A program made the position numbers and the translations under genes. From Thermococcus nautili (GTDB lineage: Archaea; Methanobacteriota_B; Thermococci; Thermococcales; Thermococcaceae), in NCBI RefSeq assembly GCF_000585495.1, contig NZ_CP007264.1, forward strand, positions 682,001 to 746,000: DNA of 64,000 nucleotides. Direction: 5' to 3'. The notes under the pieces are model-generated. The model was not told the origin of the DNA, did no database searches, and saw nothing but the letters and a program-made list of their open reading frames with translations. Below, piece after piece: positions 16,957 through 25,569 of the stretch (position 1 is its first letter; each line of letters begins with the position of its first letter).

Positions 16957-17816
16957 TGCCCGAGATTTATTCCAAGTACCCGATGGTTAAGTACCTCCGC
17001 AAGGAGGCCCTGCCAACCGCTCTATGTCCCGGCTGTGGCGGTGGAACTGTGCTGAACGCCTTCGCCAACGCGGTTGACCAGCTCAAGCTCGACCCGAGGG
17101 ACCTAGTGGTCGTGAGTGGAATAGGCTGTTCCGCGTGGATAGCCTCCCCCTACTTCCTCGCGGATACACTTCACACAACGCACGGAAGGGCGATAGCCTT
17201 CGCGACGGGAGTTAAGGTCGGTTTGCCGGACAAGAAGGTCGTCGTCATAAGCGGTGACGGCGATTTGGCGAGCATCGGTGGAAACCACCTGCTCCACGCC
17301 GCGAGGAGGAACATCGATATAACGGTGATTCTCGTCAACAACTTCATCTACGGAATGACCGGCGGGCAGGTCGCCCCGACGACGCCCTTCGGGGCAAAAA
17401 CGACGACGACCCCCTACAGGAACATCGAGCATCCGCTCCAGATTTCCGAGACGATAGCAGCCGCTGGGGCGAGCTATGTAGCCAGATGGACAACAGCCCA
17501 CGTTTACCAGCTCATCGAGAGCATCAAGAAGGCCCTAACCGTTAAGGGCTTCTCCCTCGTCGAGGTCATCTCGCAGTGTCCCGTCCAGTTCGGAAGGAGG
17601 AACAGGATGAAAGAACCCGCGGAGATGCTCCGCTGGTTCCTGAAGAACAGCGTCCCGATAAGCAAGGCGAAGAAGATGTCGCCGGAGGAGCTTGAGGGCA
17701 AGTTCGTCATCGGCGAGTTCGTCAACAGGCAGAGGCCGGAGTTCACGGAGGAGCTCAACAAGCTGATTGACGAGGTCCAGGAGCACTTTGGCCTTAAGGG
17801 TGGAGATGATGTTTGA
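16956..17816 (+). CDS. korB: 2-oxoglutarate:ferredoxin oxidoreductase beta subunit
   Basis: 286 residues with CPGCGGGTVLNA, GIGCSAW and the thiamine diphosphate/Mg2+ motif GDGDLASIGGN through NNFIYGMTGGQ. The Cys in CPGC and CSAW are family-conserved. The start overlaps the korA stop by one base. The last few codons overlap the MNT gene start (17809), so the inserted toxin-antitoxin pair is read from the same transcript. Confidence 0.92.
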   Translation: MPEIYSKYPMVKYLRKEALPTALCPGCGGGTVLNAFANAVDQLKLDPRDLVVVSGIGCSAWIASPYFLADTLHTTHGRAIAFATGVKVGLPDKKVVVISGDGDLASIGGNHLLHAARRNIDITVILVNNFIYGMTGGQVAPTTPFGAKTTTTPYRNIEHPLQISETIAAAGASYVARWTTAHVYQLIESIKKALTVKGFSLVEVISQCPVQFGRRNRMKEPAEMLRWFLKNSVPISKAKKMSPEELEGKFVIGEFVNRQRPEFTEELNKLIDEVQEHFGLKGGDDV

Positions 17817-18084
17817 GACTGTTGGGAAGAAAGTGAAGGAAGCCTTTGGGGACAGGGTGGAGGAGGTTATAGTCTTCGGCTCCCGGGCGAGGGGTGACGC
17901 TAAACCCGAGAGCGACCTCGACGTCCTCGTGGTGCTCGATAAGATAGAGCCTGAGGACTGGGACAGGGCAGGAGAGCTCAGCGCCGAACTAACGCTTGAG
18001 TTGGGGATTTCGGTCATGATTGTCCTTCACACGAGGAGGGACAGCCTCTACGAGACCGCCGCAAGGGAGGGCATAGCGGTATGA
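17809..18084 (+). CDS. Minimal nucleotidyltransferase (MNT), antitoxin of a HEPN/MNT pair
   Basis: 91 residues. VIVFGSRARGDAKPESDLDVLVV carries the GS-x-RG-D and D-x-D catalytic pattern of the nucleotidyltransferase fold. MNT antitoxins can attach AMP to the partner HEPN protein and block it. The ATG at 17809 is preferred over 17806 because GGTGG lies 5 bases upstream of it. It overlaps the end of korB by 8 bases and the HEPN start by 4 (ATGA). Confidence 0.85.
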   Translation: MFETVGKKVKEAFGDRVEEVIVFGSRARGDAKPESDLDVLVVLDKIEPEDWDRAGELSAELTLELGISVMIVLHTRRDSLYETAAREGIAV

Positions 18085-18458
18085 ACGAGGAAATCGGGGC
18101 ACTCATCAGGAGGGCGGAGGAGAGGCTCAAAGCTTCCTGGGAGCTTTACTCTAAAGGTTACTACGGCTTCGCAATCTCAAGCGCGTACTACTCGATGTTC
18201 TACTGCGCCAGGGCGCTTCTGCTCTCGAAGGGAGTCAATCCCAAGAGCCACGCGGGAGTTCATGCCCAGCTCGGAAAGGAGTTCGTGAAGACTGGGATGC
18301 TTCCGGCTAAGCTCTACACAGCGTATTCAAAGGCCCTGAACATGAGGCATACGGCCGATTATGACGTTTTCGTTGAATACACCGAGGGAGACGCCCGGGT
18401 CGTTTTGAAAGGTGCGGAGGAGTTTTTGAAGTTCACGAAGGAGTATCTGGGGGTGTAA
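18081..18458 (+). CDS. HEPN-domain protein, toxin-like partner of the MNT
   Basis: 125 residues of four-helix HEPN fold: an N-terminal AEERLKASWELYSKGYYGFAIS helix pair, YYSMFYCARALL, and NMRHTADYD near residue 105. The Rx4-6H ribonuclease motif of the best-known HEPN toxins is not obvious. The RHTADY segment is the likely equivalent, so RNase activity is uncertain. It ends 2 bases before korG and its 3' end supplies korG's GGGGGTG ribosome binding site. Confidence 0.82.
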   Translation: MNEEIGALIRRAEERLKASWELYSKGYYGFAISSAYYSMFYCARALLLSKGVNPKSHAGVHAQLGKEFVKTGMLPAKLYTAYSKALNMRHTADYDVFVEYTEGDARVVLKGAEEFLKFTKEYLGV

Positions 18459-18460
18459 AC

Positions 18461-18973
18461 ATGCAGATTAGACTCGCCGGAATCGGCGGTCAGGGAGTCG
18501 TTTTGGCTGGAGTGATACTCGGCGAGGCCGCCGCGATTGAGGGTTTGAACGTCCTTCAGACGCAGGACTACAGCTCCGCGAGCAGGGGCGGCCATTCCAT
18601 AGCGGACGTCATAATCTCAAAGGAGCCTATTTACGACGTAATGGTCACTAGGGCGGACGTTCTGGTAGCCCTCGCCCAGCTCGGCTACGACACGGTTAAA
18701 GACTCGCTGAAGGAGGACGGGCTTTTAATCATCGAAACGGATTTGGTCAGGCCCGATAGGGACTACGTTGGCGCGCCCTTCACCAGAATCGCCGAAGAGA
18801 CGACTGGGCTCGCCCTGACGGTCAACATGGTTGCGCTCGGCTACCTTGTTGCGAAAACCAATGTTGTGAAGAAGGAGAGCGTTGAGGAAGCGATTAGAAG
18901 GCGCGTTCCGAAGGGAACCGAGGAGATAAACATCAAGGCCTTCAGGGCCGGTTATGAGGAGGGATTGAAATGA
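18461..18973 (+). CDS. korG: 2-oxoglutarate:ferredoxin oxidoreductase gamma subunit
   Basis: 170 residues. MQIRLAGIGGQGVVLAGVILGEAA, SRGGHSIADVIIS and TGLALTVNMVALGYL are gamma-subunit blocks of the ketoacid oxidoreductases. It probably helps bind CoA at the alpha-beta interface. It belongs with korDAB but is separated from korB by the HEPN/MNT pair. Its stop overlaps the next alpha gene (TGA in AAATGAGG). Confidence 0.9.
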   Translation: MQIRLAGIGGQGVVLAGVILGEAAAIEGLNVLQTQDYSSASRGGHSIADVIISKEPIYDVMVTRADVLVALAQLGYDTVKDSLKEDGLLIIETDLVRPDRDYVGAPFTRIAEETTGLALTVNMVALGYLVAKTNVVKKESVEEAIRRRVPKGTEEINIKAFRAGYEEGLK

Positions 18974-20118
18974 GGTACCCGTTTCCGGTCGGCAGGTCGG
19001 ACTTCATCCAGGGCGATGAGGCCATTGCGAGAGCGGCAATTTTAGCGGGTTGCAGGTTCTACGCCGGCTACCCGATAACCCCCGCGAGCGAGATATTCGA
19101 GGCGATGGCCCTCTACATGCCCCTCGTCGATGGAGTTAGCATTCAGATGGAGGACGAGATAGCGAGCATAGCGGCGATAATAGGCGCCTCCTGGGCGGGA
19201 GCGAAGGCGATGACGGCAACGAGCGGTCCCGGCTTCTCGCTGATGCAGGAAAACCTTGGCTATGCCGTGATGACTGAAACGCCGATTGTTGTCGTTGACG
19301 TCCAGCGCGGAGGACCTTCAACGGGTCAGCCAACTTTGCCGGCTCAGGGCGACATAATGCAGTCCATCTGGGGAACGCACGGCGACCACATGCTGATAGT
19401 TCTCTCCCCGTCAACCGTTCAGGAAGCCTTTGACTTCACGATTAGGGCCTTCAACCTCGCCGAGAAGTACAGGACGCCGGTCGTTCTGCTCACCGATGCG
19501 GAGATAGCCCACATGCGCGAGCGCGTTTACATTCCGAAGCCGGAGGAGATTGAGCTCGTTGAGAGAAAGCTTCCCCAGAACGAGGAGGAAGCGAAACTCC
19601 CCTTCGGCGACCCGCACGGAGATGGCGTCCCACCGATGCCGATTTTCGGGAAGGGTTACAGAACCTACGTTACGGGTCTCACGCACGACGAGCGCGGAAG
19701 GCCGAGGACGGTTGAGGCAGAAATCCACGAGAGGCTCATAAAGAGGATTTTCAGGAAGATACTCGACCACAAGGACGAGATAATCAGCATGGAGGAGTTC
19801 ATGCTCGACGATGCCGAGGTTGCAATAGTCACGACCGGAATAGTTTCGCGCTCCGCAGTGAGGGCAGTTAAGATACTCCGCGAGAAGGGAGTCAAGGCCG
19901 GCCTGCTGAAGCTCAACACGATATGGCCCTTCGACTTCGACTACATCGAGGAGCTGGCAGAGCGCGTGCGGAAGATATACGTGCCTGAGATGAACCTCGG
20001 ACAGCTCTACCACCTCGTCAAGGAAGGCGCCAACGGAAAGGCGGAGGTCGAGCTCATAGCCAAGATAGGCGGTGAGGTGCACACGCCGATGGAGATAGTC
20101 GAAAGGGTGGTGGGATGA
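18970..20118 (+). CDS. Second 2-ketoacid:ferredoxin oxidoreductase, alpha subunit
   Basis: 382 residues, a clear paralogue of the korA product with the same QGDEAIARAAILAGCRFYAGYP start, MEDEIASIAAIIGASW and FGDPHGDGVPPMP block. The substrate pocket differs (SIQMED in place of YLQMED, WAGAKAM in place of WTGFKVM). In Pyrococcus the equivalent set has been left without a firm substrate (XOR or KGOR-2), which I recall from the literature. Overlaps of 4 bases with genes on both sides show tight coupling. Confidence 0.88.
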   Translation: MRYPFPVGRSDFIQGDEAIARAAILAGCRFYAGYPITPASEIFEAMALYMPLVDGVSIQMEDEIASIAAIIGASWAGAKAMTATSGPGFSLMQENLGYAVMTETPIVVVDVQRGGPSTGQPTLPAQGDIMQSIWGTHGDHMLIVLSPSTVQEAFDFTIRAFNLAEKYRTPVVLLTDAEIAHMRERVYIPKPEEIELVERKLPQNEEEAKLPFGDPHGDGVPPMPIFGKGYRTYVTGLTHDERGRPRTVEAEIHERLIKRIFRKILDHKDEIISMEEFMLDDAEVAIVTTGIVSRSAVRAVKILREKGVKAGLLKLNTIWPFDFDYIEELAERVRKIYVPEMNLGQLYHLVKEGANGKAEVELIAKIGGEVHTPMEIVERVVG

Positions 20119-20963
20119 TGTACCTGAAGTCCGCTTACGAAATCCGCGACAAGTACCTGAGAAAGGACATGTTGCCCACTATCTTCTGTCCGGGCTGTGG
20201 AATCGGTAGCGTTCTCCAGTTCACACTAAGGGCCATAGACGACCTCGGCCTCAACCAGGACGAGATAGTCTGGGTGAGCGGAATAGGCTGTTCCTCCCGC
20301 GTTCCCGGATTTGTGAACTTCGACGGCCTTCACACAACGCATGGAAGGGCTCTGGCCTTCGCCACGGGCATAAAGCTCGCCAACCCCGATTTGAAGATAA
20401 TCGCCTTCATGGGCGATGGCGACGCGGCCGCTATAGGCGGAAACCACTTCATCCACGCCATCAGGAGGAACCTTGACGTCACGGTAATCCTCATCAACAA
20501 CTTCACCTACGGAATGACCGGCGGACAGGTAGCCCCGACCGCTCTAAAGGGCCTGCGCGGGACTACAGCGCCGTACGGCCAGTTCGAGAACCCCTTCGAC
20601 ATAGCCAACCTGGCGGTTTCTGCCGGAGCCAACTACGTGGCAAGGTGGACGGTCTTCAACTACCTCCAGGGAATCAACAGCATAAAGAAGGCCCTGCAGA
20701 AGGAGGGCTTCACCCTGGTCGAGTTCTTAAGCCCGTGTCCGATAAGCTTCGGAAGGAGAAACAGGATGAAGACGGCCCCGGAGCTAATCCGCTGGTACCA
20801 GAAGATAACCGTCCCGCTCGCCAAAGCTAAGAAGATGAGCGAGGAGGAGCTTGAGGGCAAGATAGTAATCGGCGAGTTCGCGGACAGGGACAGGCCCGGC
20901 CTTGTGAGGGAGTATCAGGAGTACATAAAGAGGGCCAAGAAAATGATGGGGTGGGAGCAATGA
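20115..20963 (+). CDS. Second 2-ketoacid:ferredoxin oxidoreductase, beta subunit
   Basis: 282 residues with CPGCGIGSVLQ, GIGCSSR and the thiamine diphosphate motif GDGDAAAIGGN to NNFTYGMTGGQ. It pairs with the alpha subunit encoded just upstream. In the region after TGGQVAPT the sequence differs from the first set (ALKGLRGTTAPYGQ against TPFGAKTTTTPYRN), in line with a different substrate. The stop overlaps the gamma start. Confidence 0.9.
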   Translation: MMYLKSAYEIRDKYLRKDMLPTIFCPGCGIGSVLQFTLRAIDDLGLNQDEIVWVSGIGCSSRVPGFVNFDGLHTTHGRALAFATGIKLANPDLKIIAFMGDGDAAAIGGNHFIHAIRRNLDVTVILINNFTYGMTGGQVAPTALKGLRGTTAPYGQFENPFDIANLAVSAGANYVARWTVFNYLQGINSIKKALQKEGFTLVEFLSPCPISFGRRNRMKTAPELIRWYQKITVPLAKAKKMSEEELEGKIVIGEFADRDRPGLVREYQEYIKRAKKMMGWEQ

Positions 20964-21511
20964 GGAAGGAGGTACTCTTCAGCGGGTTCGGCGGCCAGGG
21001 TGTCATTCTGGCGAGCGTTATCCTTGGAAGGGCCGCCGCTGTCTACGAGAACCTCTACGCGGTCCAGACCCAGAGCTACGGACCGGAGTCGAGGGGCGGT
21101 GCGAGCAGGGCCGAAGTGGTTATAAGCGACGAGCCGATTGACTACCCCAAGACACTCCACCCCGACTACGCCGTCTTCTTCTCGCAGGAGGCCTACAGCA
21201 AGTACCTCCACACCGTGAAGGAAGGCGCCACTGTAATAGTCGAGAAGGACCTCGTTCCCCACCGCGACGAGGAGTTCGAGAAGAAGCTCAACGTCATCGC
21301 TTTGCCCCTGACCGAGATAGCCGAAGAGACAACCGGATTAAGCCTGACGATGAACATTCTAACCCTCGGCATACTCGTCGGCGTGACAGGGATAGTGAGC
21401 AGGGAAGCGATAGAGAAGGCCGTCCGCGACGCCGTTCCGCGGGGAACCGAGGAAATAAACGTCAAGGCCCTCAAGAAGGGCTTTGAGATAGCAAAAGAGC
21501 TCAAGTCCTGA
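20960..21511 (+). CDS. Second 2-ketoacid:ferredoxin oxidoreductase, gamma subunit
   Basis: 183 residues: MRKEVLFSGFGGQGVILASVILGRAA, SYGPESRGGASRAEVVIS and TGLSLTMNILTLGILVG. The ATG at 20960 overlaps the beta stop and follows GGGGTGGGAGCA. It is the last gene of the operon. The end overlaps the convergent prefoldin-like gene by 11 bases, so the two transcripts must run into each other. Confidence 0.9.
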   Translation: MRKEVLFSGFGGQGVILASVILGRAAAVYENLYAVQTQSYGPESRGGASRAEVVISDEPIDYPKTLHPDYAVFFSQEAYSKYLHTVKEGATVIVEKDLVPHRDEEFEKKLNVIALPLTEIAEETTGLSLTMNILTLGILVGVTGIVSREAIEKAVRDAVPRGTEEINVKALKKGFEIAKELKS

Positions 21512-21791
21512 GCTTGGAGAGCTTCTCCATTATCTCCTTTTCCTTCTCCCTGAGCCTTTCGATTTCCCTCTTGTAGGCAAGGCGCATTCTCTCGATGTGC
21601 TCGATTGCCTTGTCCTTCGTTACCTCAACGAGCAGGTCTGCGAAGGAGCGGTATATCTTCCTCTCGGCCTTGGTTGCCGTTATGATTCCCTCGGCGTATT
21701 CAAGTTCCTTCATCTTGAGCTCTATCGCCTTCCTGAGCTCCCTAACCTGTCTGAGCTCAAGTTCGAGCTCGTAAGCCTTCACTGCCTCCAC
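21501..21791 (-). CDS. Prefoldin beta-like subunit
   Basis: 96 residues, nearly all coiled coil (two helices of about 35 residues) with a short central YRSFADLLVEVTKDKA block that matches the beta-hairpin of prefoldin beta. It lacks the long N-terminus of the standard subunit, so it is probably the second, divergent beta paralogue seen in Thermococcales. The start is GTG at 21791, after GGGGTGAG. It follows the alpha subunit gene in an operon. With alpha it would form a hexameric chaperone that hands unfolded protein to the thermosome. Confidence 0.75.
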   Translation of the reverse strand: MEAVKAYELELELRQVRELRKAIELKMKELEYAEGIITATKAERKIYRSFADLLVEVTKDKAIEHIERMRLAYKREIERLREKEKEIMEKLSKLRT

Positions 21792-21827
21792 GCTCTCACC
21801 CCCTAAAAAAGAATGGCCGAGGAGGGG

Positions 21828-22253
21828 TCACTCCTTCTTGGGGCTCATCTCCTGGAGCTCCTTGAGGAGCTCGTTGACCTTCCTGGTGTCCTCCTCAATC
21901 TTCCTCAGCAGGGCCAGGCGGAGGTTCATAAGGGCGTTAATCCTCTTCTCGATGTTCTCTCTGGCCTCATCGATTGTGGCCCCGACGAGGATTCCGGCTC
22001 CAACATCCATGATAACGTCGTCGGGGTCTTCAATCTTGCCCTTTATCGCTATGCCGCTCCCGAGCGGGATGTAGATTGCCTTGCCCTTGCCCTTCTCCTT
22101 GATGTAGGCGAGGGTAGCGTCAACCGTTCTGAGGTCGGCGATGGTGGCGTCTATCGCTCCAACCTGACTCCTGAGGTACTCGATTTCACCGAGGTAGCTC
22201 CTAATCTCGTCCTGAATCCCCTCAAGGGTCCTGACCTTCTTCTCCTCGGCCAT
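21828..22253 (-). CDS. Prefoldin alpha subunit
   Basis: 141 residues with two coiled-coil helices flanking the hairpin segment IYIPLGSGIAIKGKIEDPDDVIMDVGAGILV, which is diagnostic of prefoldin alpha. The start at 22253 (MAEEKKV) follows a long GGGGGTGGTG site. It heads a two-gene operon with the beta-like subunit. Which of the two alpha paralogues of Thermococcales this is cannot be settled by eye. Confidence 0.85.
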   Translation of the reverse strand: MAEEKKVRTLEGIQDEIRSYLGEIEYLRSQVGAIDATIADLRTVDATLAYIKEKGKGKAIYIPLGSGIAIKGKIEDPDDVIMDVGAGILVGATIDEARENIEKRINALMNLRLALLRKIEEDTRKVNELLKELQEMSPKKE

Positions 22254-22300
22254 TCCCACCACCCCCTTCCCTTTTTCGCTCCCATATTTTAGTTACCTTT

Positions 22301-22340
22301 TGTATTTAAAAGTTTTTCGCCTCACAAGGCTTATTAAGGG
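22301..22340. promoter_or_regulatory. Divergent TATA boxes for the prefoldin operon and the DUF192 gene
   Basis: CTTTTAAATACA (minus strand, 22301-22312) serves the prefoldins. GGCTTATTAAGGG (22328-22340) serves the gene at 22360, so close that the latter mRNA would be nearly leaderless. Confidence 0.45.
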
Positions 22341-22359
22341 ACAAGAACAACCGTAGGAC

Positions 22360-22830
22360 ATGATAATCAACGAGACGAAGGGCAGGGTCTGGCATGGGCG
22401 CGTGGAGCTCGCGGATACCTTCTTCAAGCGCTTTAGAGGGTTAATGCTCGTGGGTAACGTGAGCTATGCCCTCGTTTTCGTCCTCCCGGTTGAAAGCCGG
22501 CTCAACGCTTCAATCCACATGCTCTTCATGCTGAGCGACATCGAGGTAATCTGGCTCGACTCGACGAAGAGGGTGGTTGACTTCAAGAGGGCAAAGAAGT
22601 GGCGCGTTTACGCTCCAAAGAAACCGGCCAAGTACATCATAGAGGGGCCCGTCGGCCTCATCGGGTCCCTTGAGGTGGAAGAAGGGGATTTGATAAGCTG
22701 GCAGGTCAGCGAGGAAAAGGGGAAGAGCGTTCCCGTCAGGGTCTCGCTCCCTGGAAGGGTCTCCTTTGACAAGGCCAACGGCTTCGCTATGGCGGAGAGC
22801 GTTAAGGAATTGAAAGCCGAGAAGAACTAA
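22360..22830 (+). CDS. DUF192 family protein
   Basis: 156 residues. [34 protein letters not shown] and the [11 protein letters not shown] stretch are the three conserved blocks of DUF192, a small beta-barrel family of unknown biochemical role that is often exported in bacteria. No signal peptide is visible here. The last four bases overlap the convergent PIN gene. Confidence 0.82.
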   Translation: MIINETKGRVWHGRVELADTFFKRFRGLMLVGNVSYALVFVLPVESRLNASIHMLFMLSDIEVIWLDSTKRVVDFKRAKKWRVYAPKKPAKYIIEGPVGLIGSLEVEEGDLISWQVSEEKGKSVPVRVSLPGRVSFDKANGFAMAESVKELKAEKN

Positions 22831-23315
22831 CCCTGCGTAGTGAGTTTTTGCCAGAAATCTTCTGGAAAGAGCTCAATGATATCCTTCACGGCTCCAAAGT
22901 CTTCATCGAGAGTGGCAAGCTTGTCGCAGTTGTACTCGAGGGCAGTTGCTAAGATTCGAGCATCATGTGGAAGAAGAGAGTAATCGTGGATAAGGGTCGC
23001 AATTGTCAGCCAATCTCTGGAGTCAGAAACGAGTAAAATTTTCTTTGCATCGAGGAGTGCTAGAATATCCGAGATAACTTCAGAGGCGCGCTTTCTAAAC
23101 TCAGAATTGCTTCTGAGAAGCTCTTTAACCTTCCAAATTGACCTTGCACCATACTCTTTCTCCCCAAGCTTTCGGATAAGCGCATAGAACAACTCATCAA
23201 CGACGGTATCTGATGTTACTTTCCCTTCACGAGATTCAATGACCTCAACGGCATATTCGGTCAGACTGGTCTCGACAAGATAGTTGTATAGAACGCTTGT
23301 ATCCACGAAAATCAC
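22827..23315 (-). CDS. PIN-domain ribonuclease, VapC-like toxin (third pair)
   Basis: 162 residues starting [16 protein letters not shown] with the first Asp, then [26 protein letters not shown] and TLDEDFGAV. The start codon overlaps the stop of the upstream small gene (GTGA), the usual coupling. It is slightly longer than most VapC because of an inserted helix around residues 60-100. Confidence 0.83.
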   Translation of the reverse strand: MIFVDTSVLYNYLVETSLTEYAVEVIESREGKVTSDTVVDELFYALIRKLGEKEYGARSIWKVKELLRSNSEFRKRASEVISDILALLDAKKILLVSDSRDWLTIATLIHDYSLLPHDARILATALEYNCDKLATLDEDFGAVKDIIELFPEDFWQKLTTQG

Positions 23316-23485
23316 TGCTCGTACACCTCGAGCCTGTACTGTTTGAACTCTTTAGCGTTTCCCTTTCCAAACATTCCCGGTCGGATTTCCTTCTTTTTCA
23401 GTTCAATGAGCAGTCTAAGCTCGAAGGATTCTTTGGAAAGATGAGAATACAGCCGTAACATCTTCTCAGAGGCAACCTCAGACAT
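23312..23485 (-). CDS. Small antitoxin paired with the third PIN toxin
   Basis: 57 residues, charged and helical (KMLRLYSHLSKESFELRLL), ending [10 protein letters not shown]. The ATG at 23485 is preferred because GGTGA lies 5 bases upstream. An ATG at 23497 sits too close to its own site. The fold is not recognised, and the role is inferred from position and size. Confidence 0.65.
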   Translation of the reverse strand: MSEVASEKMLRLYSHLSKESFELRLLIELKKKEIRPGMFGKGNAKEFKQYRLEVYEQ

Positions 23486-23533
23486 TTTATTCACCATTTC
23501 ACCTTATCAAGACTACAAGATAAAAACATTTTC

Positions 23534-23881
23534 TCAGAACTCCAGTTCGACCCCGTTCTCGTCGCCCTCCCAGAGGGTCAGCCTCTTCAGAGAAACGCCC
23601 TCGGGGAGCTTCGCATTAACCTGCCCCGCAATCCAGAGCGCGATGTTCTCTGTCGTCGGGTTCTCAAAGAGGGAGTTGAGGTTCCTGTGGTCGAGTCTTC
23701 CAATGATTTCCTCCACGATGCGCCTCAGTTCGAGGAAGTCAATCACGTAGCCGTTTCTGAGGGGCCCCTCAACGGCAATCTCAAGCCGGAAAGTGTGCCC
23801 GTGAATCTCCTCCGGCTTTCCGTTGATGAGAACCGCGTGAGCGGATTCAAACCTGAAGCGTTCAACTACCCTGGCCTTCAT
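23534..23881 (-). CDS. 6-pyruvoyltetrahydropterin synthase homologue (PTPS-III-like, Glu in place of the catalytic Cys)
   Basis: 115 residues. RFRFESAHAV and EIHGHTF supply the three zinc His residues, and LDHRNLN and PTTENIALWI are the other family blocks. There is no Cys before HGH. The segment reads PEEIHGH, with Glu at the position of the ExxHGH pattern I recall for PTPS-III, which makes 6-hydroxymethyl-dihydropterin for folate-type cofactors in place of FolB. A QueD role in archaeosine synthesis would need a Cys and is therefore less likely. It is a single gene just left of the CRISPR array. Confidence 0.8.
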   Translation of the reverse strand: MKARVVERFRFESAHAVLINGKPEEIHGHTFRLEIAVEGPLRNGYVIDFLELRRIVEEIIGRLDHRNLNSLFENPTTENIALWIAGQVNAKLPEGVSLKRLTLWEGDENGVELEF

Positions 23882-24100
23882 TCAAACCACCGGGATAAGA
23901 AAACCCCCACCGCTGATAAGGGTTTCCCAGGTGGCAGTTATTTCGATTCTTTGAGTCTTATTGCAACTCATTTGGATAGTGAAAAGGCTCCATGAGCTGT
24001 TGTGCTTTCAATTCTCTTCGAGTCTTATTGCAACCTGTCCACAAGGGACGCCTTATCCAGCTCTATGTTCCTTTCAATTCTCCTCGAGTCTTATTGCAAC

Positions 24101-24137
24101 ATTACCGCCGAGGAAGCCTACAACCTCGTCCTCCAGT
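24101..24137 (-). repeat. Duplicated CRISPR spacer, copy 1
   Basis: This 37-base spacer, beginning ATTACCGCCGAGGAAGCC on the plus strand, is identical to the one at 25570-25606. It is the third spacer from the old end. Confidence 0.9.
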
Positions 24138-24633
24138 CTTTCAATTCTCCTCGAGTCTTATTGCAACTGAGCTTCGCAACGAAGGTTTCGTTACCGTGCT
24201 CCTTCTTTCAATTCTCCTCGAGTCTTATTGCAACTCGCGGGTCCTCCTTCTTTGCCTTCTTCCGTTTCTGCTTTCAATTCTCCTCGAGTCTTATTGCAAC
24301 TCGTTGGCAAGCGGAAGAACAAAGCAGGCTTGTGGTCTTTCAATTCTCCTCGAGTCTTATTGCAACGAACATGGGAGAGTTTTTCCAGCTCGGGCTTTTC
24401 TTCCCTTTCAATTCTCCTCGAGTCTTATTGCAACCGAGGCGTGCGGCACGGGAGCGGTAGCGGTAACCCCAGCTTTCAATTCTCCTCGAGTCTTATTGCA
24501 ACTTCCTCCTTCTGCAGGCCGATACCGCACCCCTTATCCTTTCAATTCTCCTCGAGTCTTATTGCAACACGCTCGAACAGCACATAAAAGCGATAGCTGA
24601 CGCCTTTCAATTCTCCTCGAGTCTTATTGCAAC

Positions 24634-24669
24634 GTTGGTCGGGGGTTCAAATCCCCTCCCCGGCTCCAG
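24634..24669 (-). other. CRISPR spacer resembling the 3' end of a tRNA gene
   Basis: On the plus strand the 36-base spacer contains GGGGGTTCAAATCCCCT, a T-arm with the GGTTCAAATCC loop consensus. It then has CCCCGGC, a single T and CCA, matching an acceptor strand, discriminator and CCA end. The crRNA is the opposite strand and so would be complementary to such a tRNA. Confidence 0.8.
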
Positions 24670-25569
24670 CTTTCAATTCTCCTCGAGTCTTATTGCAACG
24701 ACAGAACCGTCCTTTTCGACTGAAATCACGTTATCGCTTTCAATTCTCCTCGAGTCTTATTGCAACCTTTCATTCCGGTCCTTGCACGAGCTTACAACGA
24801 ACCTTTCAATTCTCCTCGAGTCTTATTGCAACGAGCACCGTGCTTTACGGGGGGGACGCCGTATGAGGACTTTCAATTCTCCTCGAGTCTTATTGCAACC
24901 GTCTCAGCCTTCAACTCCTGAATTAAACTCGCGATACTTTCAATTCTCCTCGAGTCTTATTGCAACAAAAGCGGGATTGGGGGCACACATTACGCGAAAA
25001 TCGCTTTCAATTCTCCTCGAGTCTTATTGCAACATGACCGAAGGTAAGATAGATTACGACGCTCAGATTTCTTTCAATTCTCCTCGAGTCTTATTGCAAC
25101 AGTATATTTCGCGTTTGAAGGCCGAAGCGGCTGAGGACTTTCAATTCTCCTCGAGTCTTATTGCAACCTCCGCTCCAGGTCGGCAGAGCGTTGATGCCGT
25201 CCACTTTCAATTCTCCTCGAGTCTTATTGCAACTAAACTAAGTAGCCCCCCACAAACAGGGCAACTACCCTTTCAATTCTCCTCGAGTCTTATTGCAACG
25301 AACTCTGACCATGTTGCCGCTGATGTCATAGACTTCTCTTTCAATTCTCCTCGAGTCTTATTGCAACCTTCTCCTTCTTATAACTCTCCTCCAGGCCCAC
25401 CTTATCTTTCAATTCTCCTCGAGTCTTATTGCAACTTTTCTTTCCTTTGGAGAGCTCACGGATTGGGTACCCTTTCAATTCTCCTCGAGTCTTATTGCAA
25501 CCGAGCTAAAGCGCGAACTCTACGAAACAATACTCAAATCTTTCAATTCTCCTCGAGTCTTATTGCAAC

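Noticed and set aside
15757-20963. Internal duplication of DNA between the two oxidoreductase sets (for example the FGDPHGDGVPPMP coding blocks)
   Set aside because: The sets are diverged paralogues over their whole length. The near-identical patches are catalytic motifs and not recent gene conversion as far as I can judge by eye.
24634-24672. Possible tRNA gene at the GGTTCAAATCC sequence
   Set aside because: Only the T-arm and acceptor strand exist, exactly within one spacer and bounded by repeats. There is no D-arm or anticodon arm.
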